Source of the DNA: Nipponacmea schrenckii
Lineage: Eukaryota > Mollusca > Gastropoda > Lottiidae
Length of the DNA stretch: 64,000 nt
Direction: 5' to 3'
Assembly (NCBI GenBank): GCA_030562195.1
Contig: CM060202.1
Coordinates: 3,720,001 to 3,784,000 of the forward strand
Position numbers and translations under genes: made by a program. Within the stretch, counting starts at the first letter, position 1. The number at the start of each line of letters is the position of its first letter. Of this stretch, positions 38,882-50,164 are shown piece by piece. The notes beneath the pieces are model-generated. The model was not told where the DNA came from and made no database searches. It saw only the letters and a program-made list of their open reading frames with translations.

Positions 38882-39284
38882 TATTTTTATTTTGAAGGTT
38901 TTTGTTATTATGAAGATGGTCCCTATTTCTTTTTGTAATGATCTAATAATTTTTCACAGAAATATTGTGCCCAACTTAAAAAATCATTTATAGAATAGAC
39001 ATAAACAAAATATAAATGGCCGACGAACATTAATTTGTTCTTGCAATCAAAGTTGCAGGTGGCTGTATGTCATTTTGCTGCTCAAGGCTATCTTTATTTT
39101 TTCAAGACTCTTATCATTGTAAAACAGACCAGTTTGTTTTATTTCTGTATTTTGTCAATATCTTGAAGATTAAAGATCTAGATCAGTTACTAAGTGCTTC
39201 AAGAGTTTCATGTTATGAACACAGTTAAAACTACAGATAAGTACAGGGGCACATTTCTTTAGTTTTAGTGTATAGTTTTTATTA

Positions 39285-40883
39285 TACGCCCACATGGAAA
39301 TGTGGACGTATATTGCTGTCGCCCCTTTGTCCGTCGGTCCGTCCACATTTGTTGTATCCACGATAGAGGCTACAGTTTTTATCCGATCTTAATGAAACTT
39401 GGTATACATGTATATATTGATGATATCTCAGTCAAGTTCGAAAATGGAAATTATCGCATGAACGTTTTTGAGTTATTGCACTTGACTTAAACGCGTCAAA
39501 TTTGGGTTGTATCCACAATAGAGGCTACAGTTTTTATCCGATCTTAATGAAACTTGGTATACATGTATATATTGATGATATCTCGATCAAGTTCGAAAAT
39601 GGAAATTTTCGCATGAACGGTTTTTGAGTTATTGCCCTTGACTTAGTAAAAACGCGTCAAATTTGGGTTGTATCCACAATAGAGGCTACAGTTTTTATCC
39701 GATCTTAATGAAACTTGGTATACATGTATATATTGATGATATCTCGGTCAAGTTCGAAAATTGAAATTGCCCTTGACTTAGTAAAAACACATCAAATTTG
39801 GGTTGTATCCACAATAGAGGCTACAGATTTTATCAGATCTTAATGAAACTTGGTATACATGTATATATTGATGATATCTCGGTCAAGTTCGAAAATGGAA
39901 ATTTTCGCATGAACGGTTTTTGAGTTATTGCCCTTGACTTAGTAAAAACGCGTCAAATTTGGGTTGTATTCACAATAGAGGCTATAGTTTTTATCCGATC
40001 TTAATGAAACTTGGTATACATGTATATATTGATGATATCTCGGTCAAGTTCGAAAATTGAAATTATCGAATGAACGTTTTTTGAGTTATTGCACTTGACT
40101 TAGTAAAAACGCGTCAAATTTGGGTTGTATCCACAATAGAGGCTACAGTTTTTATCTGATCTTAATGAAACTTGGTATACATGTATATATTGATGATATC
40201 TCTGTCAAGTTCAAAAATGGAAATCATTGCATGAACAGATTTTGAGTTATTGCCTTGACTTAGTAAAAATGCGTCAAATTTGGGTTATATCCACGATATA
40301 GGCCACAGTTTTTATCAGAAATTCAAATTTGACGATTTTTTGATGAATAGTTTATGAGTAATTGCCCTTGACTAAGTAAAATTGCGTAAAAATTCATTTT
40401 CTGTAGACACTATAGAAGCTACAATTATCTATGGATTTTAATGAAACTTGGTATGAGCATTGGAATTGATAAGAGGGCGGTCAAGTTCGATTTGGACGAT
40501 TTTGCGATAAACAGTTTTGGAGTTATTGCCCCTGCCTCTATATTTGTTGTAGACAAAATAGAAGCTACAATTTTCAATGGATTTAAATGAAACTTGGTGT
40601 GAGCATTAGAATTGATAAGACACAGTCAAGTTCGAATTTGATGATTTTTCGATGAACAGTTTTTTAGTTATTGCCCTTGACTTAGTAAGATTGTGTCAAA
40701 AATTTTTTTGTGGTTCAATAGAAGCTACAATTTTCAATGGATTTTGATGAAACTTGGTGTTTTTGAGTTTTTGCCCTTGACTTCAATATCCATTTAGTGA
40801 ATGTTTTTGAGTCATTGCTCTATTTATTTTTCAAATTCAATGCTGCCAGTGGGCGTATGTTACCTTGCCTGGCAAGGTATCTT
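39285..40883 (+). mobile_element. Pearl-like element, complete copy 2 with expanded core
   Basis: Same left palindrome (39285-39310), same GTGGGCGTA (40849-40857) and right palindrome TACCTTGCCTGGCAAGGTA (40861-40879) as copy 1. The core is expanded: AATGAAACTTGGTATACATG starts at 39391, 39546, 39707, 39842, 40003 and 40164 (spacing 155, 161, 135, 161, 161), followed by more diverged units near 40440, 40586 and 40741. The first six units are far more alike than the rest, so this part expanded recently. Confidence 0.8.
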
Positions 40884-42078
40884 ATGACTTATGAATGGGT
40901 TTGAATGACCTACAGAATATCAAATTATAAGATACTAATTCATTTAAATATCCAGTTGGTCGCAGTATTAGTACTTGTTGGTAATTCTTATTATGTTATA
41001 GCATATATACCACAGACATCAGAAAATTTACATACCAATAGGGCATTACATTGTACAAACTACCCTTAGTTGACTTAAATTGTTAATTAATCCCAGGAGT
41101 TTGTGTGGATTTAAATTACAAATCCCCCTGATTATAAACTGGTGATTAGGTACAAGGTGAATAAAGGTTCTACAAGAGGTAACAAGATTTTAAAGTGTGA
41201 TTACCCCCCATTTAGGAATTGTTATATTTAAATTAATGACCTTTTATTGTTGAATTAAGATTAAATTTTATTTACGATGTATTCAATTCAAATAGAATAT
41301 CTATGATTTTATGGGGGTAAATCTCCACGTGTCTATTGAAGCGTGTAAGTTATTGCCCCACCAGTGTTGAGACATACCAAGGTAATATGAGATGTAATTG
41401 TGAGTTGTCATTATGTTGTGATATTTATTAAATTGATTATTTGTTGATTTATTTGACTAAATACACCACACATGGTCGATTCTTTTGGCACATGGGCAAT
41501 GGGACCTCAACATACACTCTCTTTTAAAGTGCCATTCATCTGACTGAAAGAATAATTTTGTTGGTTTAGCAGAATTTTGGGATTTGAAATAATATGGAAT
41601 TTGAAGATGGACAACAACATGCAGTGTGCAATGGTAAATTGCTGTATAATTTGCCAATTCTTTTTCGATCTACTGTCCTGATACACATGTAATTGTAGAG
41701 AAATTGATCTCCTGTGACATATTTTGAATGTTTCAACTAAAACTATTGAGCCAATATAGAGCCAAACACCACAACATTTAAAACTGTTTTGTATTTTGTT
41801 TATAAGACATACATGTATAGAAATAAATGCAGAAGTAGTATATCCATATATCTTAGTGTTTTTAATGTGTTTTGTATTTATATACTGTTCCATTAAGTCA
41901 GTGTTGTATTTATTTTCAATGAGTTTAGTAGTCAGTAGTGTTGATTTTTAATATTTCTTTCTATATATTGTGTTTGAATGTAAGATAAGCTCACACCAGA
42001 TGAATCCTGTTTTGAGTCTGTAGTCACTGATTTATAAATTTTTGCATAAGATTAAAATTTTATTTTACTACAACACTT
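40884..42078. other. Spacer upstream of GLIS2
   Basis: AT-rich, no gene recognised. The minus-strand frames at 41457-41893 overlap each other in different frames and look like chance. Confidence 0.4.
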
Positions 42079-42415
42079 TTACACAGAAGCGCTGGCACAG
42101 GATTGCAATCTGTTTTCATCCCTGTTCGTCTGTCCGTCCATCCATAATTGGCTTATAAAAGTGATAGAGACTACAGTTTTCATCTGATTTGAATGAAATT
42201 TCGTGTGATCATTTATATTGATGAACGGTTTTAGAGTTTTTACTCTAAATTGCCCTTGACTTAGTTTTCATTTAATTTTAAAAATAATTGGTGGGATCAT
42301 GCTTGGTGATGAGATCTTGACTAGGTTCAAACTTAACGAAATTTTCGAGTTATTGCTCTTGACTAAGTAAAAACGCATCAAAATTTTTTTTATGAACTCA
42401 TCAAAGATCACAATT
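42079..42415 (+). repeat. Partial, diverged pearl-like element
   Basis: CTGTCCGTCCATCCAT, then GAGACTACAGTTTTCATCTG, AATGAAATTTCGTGTG, TTGCCCTTGACTTAG and TTGACTAAGTAAAAACGCAT match the left part and core of the elements at 38-41 kb. I see no right palindrome. Confidence 0.6.
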
Positions 42416-42995
42416 CTCATTCAATTATAATGAATATTTTAGTATTGGTGTTATGCTTTTGAAAAATTGTTTTACAACATCTGTACAAAAAAATCATTCC
42501 AATAAAATCTGTACAATCAATATGACCAGCCTGTAAATATGGGTGGGGTCTGTTGGCTCCTTTATACAGTTTATATGCACATACTAGAGAGGGGAATGTC
42601 ACTTTCACAAAATTTTTTTTTTTTCTCCGCCAGTGATCAAGTCTTTTTTTTTTGTGGATCAACTATGCTGTGTTTGGGATGTGCAAAACATATTGACATG
42701 TTTTCATACTAATAAATATAATTATTAAAAAAAGAACTGAAAATACGTTGGTATCGTTTCTTTTGGACACTGATTTTTAATTTATATTGATGAGATTTTG
42801 GACCAAGCCAAACTTGTTGTTCATTTCAACAATAATGTCAACCTGTGTTAAAATAGAAAATTTACTTTAAAGCAGGTGGATCTTGCTAGGCAACCACTTG
42901 TTAACGAGTGTTCTATATATGGATTTTTCAGATCTTTTCAAAGGAAATGAGGAATATTGAACAACTGAACATTTTATAAATATTTCTCATTGCAG

Positions 42996-43108
42996 ATTTA
43001 TGGGTAGGATGTCTAATAGTGATGAAATATTCAAGGACAGTAACTCTTACAGCCTATCTATTGATAAGGATATGGTTACTATTTCTGATGTGAAAAATTT
43101 CTCTTCCG
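42996..43108 (+). CDS. GLIS2: GLIS2 first coding exon in window
   Basis: Acceptor TTTCTCATTGCAG at 42995, ATG at 43000, donor TCCG|GTATTA. It encodes [20 protein letters not shown] and ends in phase 1, matching exon 2. The exon has an acceptor, so at least one upstream exon exists. If the frame is open there, the protein would be longer. Confidence 0.72.
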
Positions 43109-46092
43109 GTATTAAAAGTTTTTTTTATGGTTTTATGGAAATATGAATTCTAGAGCCTTTCTTCATAGATAAACTGCTATATACATAAACTTAAATTCTA
43201 TATTTTCATATATCAGTTGAGTTTGTTCATAAACTGAATACCATTGTATGTGAATTTGCACATTATTTGGATATCTTGATACCTGCATCCTCTATTTTCT
43301 ATAAAGCAATATTAGATTATGATATCAAAGTCTTCAATTTCAAGGATCAAAGAAGTCCTTTGAAAATAAAAATGCAGCAAATGAAATTTTGGCACCCCTA
43401 TAATTGTAGATATTTTTGAAATATATATATTGAGGAATAATAACACAATTCCTAATGCTACCCATAATTTCTCTACCATTTCAGTCTCTCCTCACCACAA
43501 ATAATTTGTGAATTTGTTTTCAGCATTTCCACAGGGTCCAGAGACATACCTGTATCCAGTAAGTACACACAATTGTATGACATCATCGATTCCTGTGTAC
43601 TGTACATCGTGTACTCAACCTAGCTTGATCTTGTCTCAGAATACTTTACGTCCGGGACTAGTGACATCACCAATACCTCAAGTGAAAGTGGAACCGAGTG
43701 TTTTAGGGCACATACCAACAACATTATCAGGTTTGGATACACTGAGACAAGTTACAAATCATGAGGTGAGCAAACAGAATTAAAATGATTGTGACTTGAT
43801 TGGCCTTTGTACTATGAGAAAGTCAATGAAACATAGGTGTGGCAATAAAAATTTTAAGTGCAATTGAAATTCTTTTAAAAATGGGTTTGGCATTGAAAAT
43901 GGCCCGGAAAGTCCTTGAAATATAGTTGTAGGATAAAAGCCCCCTATTTTACAATAATTTTAGTTGAAAGTCTTATAAATACATTATTGTTGTCCTAAAA
44001 AGTCCTAGACAACAAGGGTGTGGCTGTAGCATCTCTTTTCCATCATTTTCAGGCATTACAAAAAAAGAAAGAATCTTTCATCTGTCGCTGGTTACAATGC
44101 AATGACAAGTTTTATTGGCTGGATGATCTAGTAAACCATGTCAATGATCAACATGTTCGAGTTGAAAGACCTGATGTTGAATTTCAGTGTAAATGGACTG
44201 GATGTTCAAGGCAGGGTAGAGGATTTAATGCAAGGTATGACATAATCCTGACCAAAAAATCAAGTCTATGAAATTGGCTTAAACCCAGGCTCCTTTTCAT
44301 ACAGCATACATAGTATGTATCTGAAAGCCTGAAAATTTCACTCTACTATTAGTTAAAACAACTCCATTTCTCTGCAATTCATATTGCATGTACTACAGAT
44401 TGATAGGAATTTGAGCAATATTAAAACTCTCAAGGATGCTGCACAGATCTTAAAATAGCAAGACATGAGGATATTTCTAAAAAGGTTATTTCCTGAAAAT
44501 CATTAGCTGGACAATGTCTTTACTCATGGCTAATTATGTAAAAACTCTACAAGGTACAATACTTTACTGATTTTGATGAAACTTATTGAAATTGTTTATT
44601 ATCACCCAAGGATGAACCCTGATGAAAATCAAAAATACCGAAAAATATTTAATGTGTTCTTGCTTTGTTAAAAGGTACAATTCTTGACAGATTTAAATGA
44701 AACTTAGTAATATTGTACATTTATCACCCCAGAAAAGAAGTGTTTGATTGAAGGTTGAATTTCATTCTGGTGATTGTTACTGTACAGTAAAGTTTTTGTT
44801 CAAAATAAATGCTGCCAATCGGCGTATATGACCTAGGCTGGCAAGCTATCTAAAAGAATCTTATGTTCAAATGTTTTGGCATATGATTTAAAAATGTTAT
44901 ACCTTTGGCAGGTTTTAAAATGTTTTATGTTGTTTTAGATACAAGATGTTGATACACATTAGAACACATACAAATGAAAAGCCCCACTGTTGTTCAGTCT
45001 GTGATAAAAGTTTTTCCCGGCTGGAGAACTTGAAAATACACCACAGATCACATACTGGTAACTATAGCCTTTTGTTAGTTTTGTTTTTAACCTAGATTTG
45101 TAGGTTATAATGACCTTTGAAGTATGGCAAAGATCCACAGTTAATTGCAGTTTCAAATGCATACTTTGAAAACTTCTTTATTGAATTATCTTGCAAAAAA
45201 TATAAAACATTTAAGAATATGTCATGGACTTTATTCTGAGAGAACTGGCAAACCAATACCTCTATATCATTGACAATGAAGCTATATGATCTAGTCACTT
45301 GGTCTGGTTTAACTCAAAATCCTGTATTTTTTATTTTAAACTCCAAAAAATTGAACTTCTTTAGAGCAATTTTTTTGAAAATCTAATGCCACTTTTTGAC
45401 TGTCATTACAGTTCTCTTGGATTGCAGATGACATTCATCCTGGAAATAAAAGAACTAAAGAAATTTAACTGGTTACTGCACATAAATTTAATAATTTTTT
45501 TTTTTTAGGAGAGAAACCATACAACTGTCCTTATCCAGGATGTTCCAAGGCATACTCCAATTCTAGTGATCGGTTTAAACATGTCCGAACCCATCAGGAG
45601 CAAAAACCCTACATCTGTAAACTTCCAGGGTGTAATAAACGATACACAGACCCTAGTTCCTTACGCAAACATGTCAGGACACATAAACATTTTGTTCCAA
45701 CTCCCAATCTGCCAGTTGTAAACACAAAAAAGAGAGCACAAAAGACTGTAAAGGGAAATAACTCTAGTAATACTGTGGTAGCAGACGAACAAGATTCTAA
45801 TGAAAAGAAAAACAATACTTATGATTCAACAAAGACTTTTGATCCAGTTTTGAATCACTCTGATCCATCCATATTGATGCAATTTCCAACAATTTTGATG
45901 AATTCATCAAGTCCCTTTGCATCGTCATCTTCTGGTGAAGTGGCAGAAGTGACCTCCATTATAAATGTTGTTCCTGTGATGACATCCTCATCTGACACGT
46001 CCAATTCTTCGGATTATCAAGATGGACCATTAGATCTTTCTCGTAGTCCCTCCAGTCCCCCTGTTTCTATAGCAACCCTCAGTCCCGGTTGA
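42996..46092 (+). CDS. GLIS2: GLIS2-type zinc-finger transcription factor, five coding exons
   Basis: Joined exons: 42996(ATG at 43000)-43108, 43524-43765, 44053-44234, 44939-45057, 45509-46092; 411 residues, all junctions in frame. Five C2H2 fingers at about 128-276 are almost those of vertebrate GLIS2: [64 protein letters not shown] followed by HFV. The TNEKPH linker and RQGRGF separate it from GLIS1/3. Before the fingers is VKVEP (90-94), a sumoylation consensus. After them come K/S-rich sequence and GPLDLS (390-395), a CtBP-recruiting PxDLS motif, suggesting a repressor role; vertebrate GLIS2 is known to use CtBP. It is a nuclear DNA-binding protein related to Drosophila lame duck. Shorter than human GLIS2 (524), and the true start may lie in an upstream exon, because the acceptor at 42994-42995 leaves only ATTT before the ATG. 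Confidence 0.92.
43109..43523 (+). other. GLIS2 intron
   Basis: 415 bases, acceptor TTGTTTTCAG. Nothing else seen. Confidence 0.8.
43524..43765 (+). CDS. GLIS2: GLIS2 exon 2 (pre-finger region)
   Basis: Donor GAG|GTGAGC. Encodes [20 protein letters not shown] and on to [10 protein letters not shown] and LRQVTNHE. Low-complexity S/T/P-rich, with one VKVE sumoylation consensus. Confidence 0.85.
44053..44234 (+). CDS. GLIS2: GLIS2 exon 3 (finger 1 and first part of finger 2)
   Basis: Acceptor ATCATTTTCAG, donor CAAG|GTATGA. Finger 1 is C-x4-C-x12-H-x4-H. Finger 2 begins [16 protein letters not shown] and crosses the splice. Confidence 0.95.
44235..44938 (+). other. GLIS2 intron with decayed pearl-like element
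   Basis: 704-base intron. From about 44510 to 44852 it has GATTTTGATGAAACTTATTG, a second TTTAAATGAAACTTAGTAAT and a right end ATGCTGCCAATCGGCGTATA with GGCTGGCAAGCTATCT, a worn copy of the right terminus of the elements at 38-41 kb. Confidence 0.65.
44939..45057 (+). CDS. GLIS2: GLIS2 exon 4 (end of finger 2 and finger 3)
   Basis: Acceptor TGTTGTTTTAG, donor ACTG|GTAACT. Encodes [16 protein letters not shown], then [17 protein letters not shown]. Both match GLIS2 nearly residue for residue. Confidence 0.96.
45058..45508 (+). other. GLIS2 intron
   Basis: 451-base intron ending in a long T-run and TTTTTTAG. Nothing else seen. Confidence 0.8.
45509..46092 (+). CDS. GLIS2: GLIS2 last exon (fingers 4-5, C-terminal tail, PLDLS)
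   Basis: Fingers 4 and 5 (YNCPYPGC and YICKLPGC, both C-x4-C-x12-H-x3-H) are followed by [20 protein letters not shown], a basic segment, then a serine-rich tail with [17 protein letters not shown] and a TGA at 46090. Confidence 0.95.
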
Positions 46093-46525
46093 TGACGCTG
46101 TTAATATAAGATTTTACAATTATTTCAGTTTGCAGTTTTCTGAGGACAAAGATTTTTCATCTTTGGATTTCAATCATTTTCTTTTAAAATCGGCTATTGG
46201 CTCGAAGGCCGTTCTTGGCATGACCTCCAAAATAGTTTAAATACTTAAATACAATTATTTTATTTTCAAGTTACTGAATATATAGATCAATCATGGTAGG
46301 GTAATCAACTCCTCAACTGGCTTTATGGGGAAAAAAGTTAAAAGGCAGTCTGATATAGAATCTTATTTAACCTGTATGAATTTCTTCTGTATGAATTTAC
46401 CATTTCACCACTCACTAAATAAGATGTTTGATTTGACTTGATTTATGAGTGATTTTTTGTGATATTGATTTTTGTTGATTTGTTGTGTTAAGTTTTGGAA
46501 TATATTTTTTTTATAATGTTCAAAG

Positions 46526-46531
46526 AATAAA
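46526..46531 (+). promoter_or_regulatory. GLIS2: Candidate poly(A) signal of GLIS2
   Basis: AATAAA 434 bases after the stop. Others lie further on (for example within AGAATAAATCCC near 47322), so the choice is uncertain. Confidence 0.35.
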
Positions 46532-48180
46532 ATATAAATTTCATAGTGAAGTGGTTTTTTTTATTCCCCCACAGTATAATTTGGACGTTGATTCAGATTG
46601 GGATTCACTTCTGCGGCTGTCCGCCCAAAGGTTCGACAACAATTGCCCTAACATGCGACTGTATATTGTTGAGATCTAATGGGATGGAGTAATACAGATT
46701 TTCAACGAATCCCTTGAAGTTGACTTAGGTAATTAAGGTTTAGTAAAGGGGGATAGTAGATGATTTGGGTCTGTAATAAGATAATGAAAAATAAGTCTTC
46801 AAAATTACTAGCATTGCACGAAAAATTAATTCTGAAGCATCTTTAAATATGAATTTTATTTTATATTTCAATGTTGTATCGTTTCTATATATCGCAGAAA
46901 TGATAGAGGTGGGCTGAGGACTCTATTACTGATTAGTTCTGTTAAAAAAAATCTCGTTTCTGAGACTTATTATTATTATTGGTCAAAAGAATGGCGAAAC
47001 TGTATCTTTAAATGAGTAGATCTTGGCCTTAGTCCCTAAAAACATTCGTGTGGAAGAGTTCTTCTCACACCCATTGCAACATCATAGTTGATACTGCCGT
47101 TTGTTTATAACTTATTTACGTTCGTTAGTTACCTCGACTCTCGATCAGCAGTCACACAAGCATGTATGGAATTCATAAGCATGTCCCCCGTAAAGGTCAC
47201 GGCGTAGCATTGAACTGAATAGGACTGAACAAGTTTGCAAACGCCAAACAGTATTGAACTGAAAAGCTCAACGTATTGAAGATTTAGTTCTTGGCTTAAT
47301 ATATTGACCTGTACATCTTGAAGAATAAATCCCTCCCTTCTTCAAAATGTAATATGTAGAGAAGAACAATCCCAGATGGGGAGGAGTACAGATTAGAAAA
47401 TGTGGGACTCCTCTATTGAGTTGAGTTGTCTTGTTCTGAATTTTGTCAAGTTGCTAAAGAAGATAATGTGAATTCTCCGATCTTGGAGATTATTTTTGAG
47501 TAATGAATGGAAAATTCTTACAAGATCTTTTCTTTTAGAATTGATATTCTATGATGTGTGGGTGGAGTGAGGTAAATTCTGGCCTTTAGAATAACACTTG
47601 AATAACAGCACCGATAGTCGTATTTAATACAGCAAACTAGTAACACAGTTGTTTCAAAAAATATTTTTTTTATGAAATATACAAAATGATAAGGTGCATG
47701 TTATGCAATAGTGTGGTATGTTTTATGTTGTAGATGTTACTTTAGACTGAGAGCTTCTTTGAAACTGTAGGGCTAAAATGAAGAACTTCTCGGCTTTAAT
47801 CACACAATATAGTATCATGATCAGACACAGATCTTATCTTAAATACACATTGTCAGAATATATTTTAATAAAAGTGGCAATGCATGTTGGTTGATAACAC
47901 TGCAAAGTTCACTTCCCGCTACTGATATCGCACACTAATGAGACAATTAATTTGTATCCACCTTGTATCCAATGTTCCATTATTGTAATCATATGATTGA
48001 ACACTCGAGCTGATAGCTAAATACGATAAGCCTTTTGGTTACGAAATACACAGGAGTTGCACATAAAGAGTTAAAGCTATCAACCAGCAAATCTCTAGAT
48101 CTTTCAGAATTTCTATAGCACACATTACCCCATTTTGTCCTACATCGAATGTATATATACATGAATTGAAACATCTGTCT
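46532..48180. other. Convergent 3' regions of GLIS2 and the GABA-B receptor
   Basis: The two stops are 2.1 kb apart, tail to tail. I see no further gene. The 3' UTRs may overlap. The minus strand lacks a canonical AATAAA close to the receptor stop; an ATTAAA-type variant lies near 47864. Confidence 0.5.
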
Positions 48181-50164
48181 TTATACCTCAGAAACATCAT
48201 ATTCTAGGTCGTCAAGGTCATTTAACTCTTTCTGAATTTTCAACAAGTCTGTTTGCAGTTTTCGAATTTTAAGTCGACGTTCAACGATTCGACTAGACTC
48301 CACCCTGGTCAGTTTGCGGTGTTTACGCGATGCGTCTTTGTGTGCATCTTTATGTATGGCACCACCACTTATGTCCATGGTGTCATTTAATTGAGTTGTC
48401 TCTTTGCTCTTGTCACATATATTCCTTTCAGCTATTGTACCAAGGTGTTTATGCTTTAGAGAACTTTTCCCGGTTTGTTTTGGCACCACATCATGTTTTG
48501 ATGGCGACGAAGGAGAAGCGGAAGATGGCGTTTCAGTCGAGATTTCATTACTATACGACGAGGACGAACTTTGTTCTGATAACGACTGATGGTTTAAAGA
48601 TCCAAAATTATTTGGACACTTTTGGGGGGCTGGTACAGTAGACATACCAGTTTCTCGTCCAAGGGATAATTCTTTCGGGATCGATATACTGACGTCATTT
48701 CCGCTTTCAGTTATCAATGTATGATCGCAATAAGGGCTTGGTTGACCACATGAATCACAATCGGAAGGCAACGTCAGATGTTGACTCAGGTCATCACAGT
48801 AATTATTTGAGCTGGGCTTAGAGCAGAATGATTTGTCAGGTGAATTGTGAAATATTGTAGTATAACTTTCACTTGTTGGCGAAGGAGAATTATTATTAAT
48901 GGAGTCCATGAGCGACGGGGTTAGAGCATCTGCTGATCGTGATGAACCATTAATGGGATCCTGGAATATCAGCAATAAGTTCACATCCTGATCACTTTTG
49001 TCCGATGACCGAACAGCGTTTATATTTGGCGAACACATTTCCATATTAATGTTGCTTGATTTGGGCGAGTGAAAGTCTTCAGGGGAGTGGTAATGAATTG
49101 GTGGCTGTTTTATGGATTGTGCATCTTGTGAACTGAGCGAATGCGAAGGAATCTGAATGGTTGGGTGTGTGGGAGATCTTACAGGAGACAAAAGGTTAAG
49201 TGAAGTTTGAGACAAGCACGTAGGAGATGAGCAAGCACTTAGATTATCTGCCTGTAAGGAATGGAAGCTTGATTTGTTAGGAGAATGTAATGGTGACGAT
49301 TCACAGCTTGGTGATCTCTGGTTAGGGCGAAAACTGTTCCAATGGGATGGTGAATTATTCAAGTGTGCGCTTTGTTGGGTTGCTCTATCACATAGCCGAT
49401 GGTCAATCGTAAGTGAATCAAGCTCCTTCGGGAAACTTTCCGAAGGGTCAGAACTATCGAGTCCTTTACTCAGCCTCCTTAAAGGCATGTGGTTGTACAT
49501 CATGTCTGCTTTCGATACAACGTGTTTGATTCGAATATGGGGTGGAGGTGAATGAAGCTTTTGACGCCGTTCACGAGCATGTCCGTTTCCTTCACATAAA
49601 TCGTTTTCTATCCTTTGGAATTCCACATGCTTTTTACCGTTTCTACCACACTGCACTTCGTCACACGCTGGTTTTAGAAGATTTAATTCCAAACTGGAAC
49701 CGGTACAATTGGAGTCATCACGACTATCAGAGTTGCCACGTTTAAATTTTTGGAAACTTTCTCCCAATCCAAATAAATTCTGAAAAGTATTGAGAGGTTT
49801 TGCATTATCAGATCTTCCTTTGACTGAAGGCTCTGTGCACGAATTATTTTTGAATGTCACAATTTCACCATGTTCGTCATTTCCGTCTGAATCATATTCC
49901 AGGAAATGGCTTTTATGTTTTGGAGAATGGACATTTATAGACTTTCCTAATTTAAGGCTGAGCGGTGGTGTCTGTGTAATGCTTAATCTCCGACTGATGC
50001 GACAAAGTTTGCGAATAGCTGACTCGTTGGAAATGTCTTGTGTACTATGACGTTTCTGACTTGCGCGTGGTGAAGCGTTCTGCGCTGAAAATCGTATGTT
50101 TGGAAACCCATCTGTTTCTTCTGATCCATAGCAAACTTCTCCGTCATCAGAAATGGAATTACAC
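48181..50164 (-). CDS. GABBR2-like: GABA-B receptor last exon (long cytoplasmic tail)
   Basis: Acceptor TTTCTTCTAG at 50165-50166. It encodes 661 residues starting CNSISDDGEVCYG, with no internal stop. It is rich in S, P, N and H, with many SP sites (SPTHPTIQIPS, HSPEDFHSPKSS), as expected of a disordered, phosphorylated tail. The final 45 residues form a likely coiled coil (SRIVERRLKIRKLQTDLLKI then QKELNDLDDLEYDVSEV). I know no vertebrate GABA-B tail of this kind. Confidence 0.9.

Noticed and set aside
48330..48641. Plus-strand open frames across the receptor tail exon
   Set aside because: Shadows of the minus-strand 661-residue exon, which is in frame with conserved exons.
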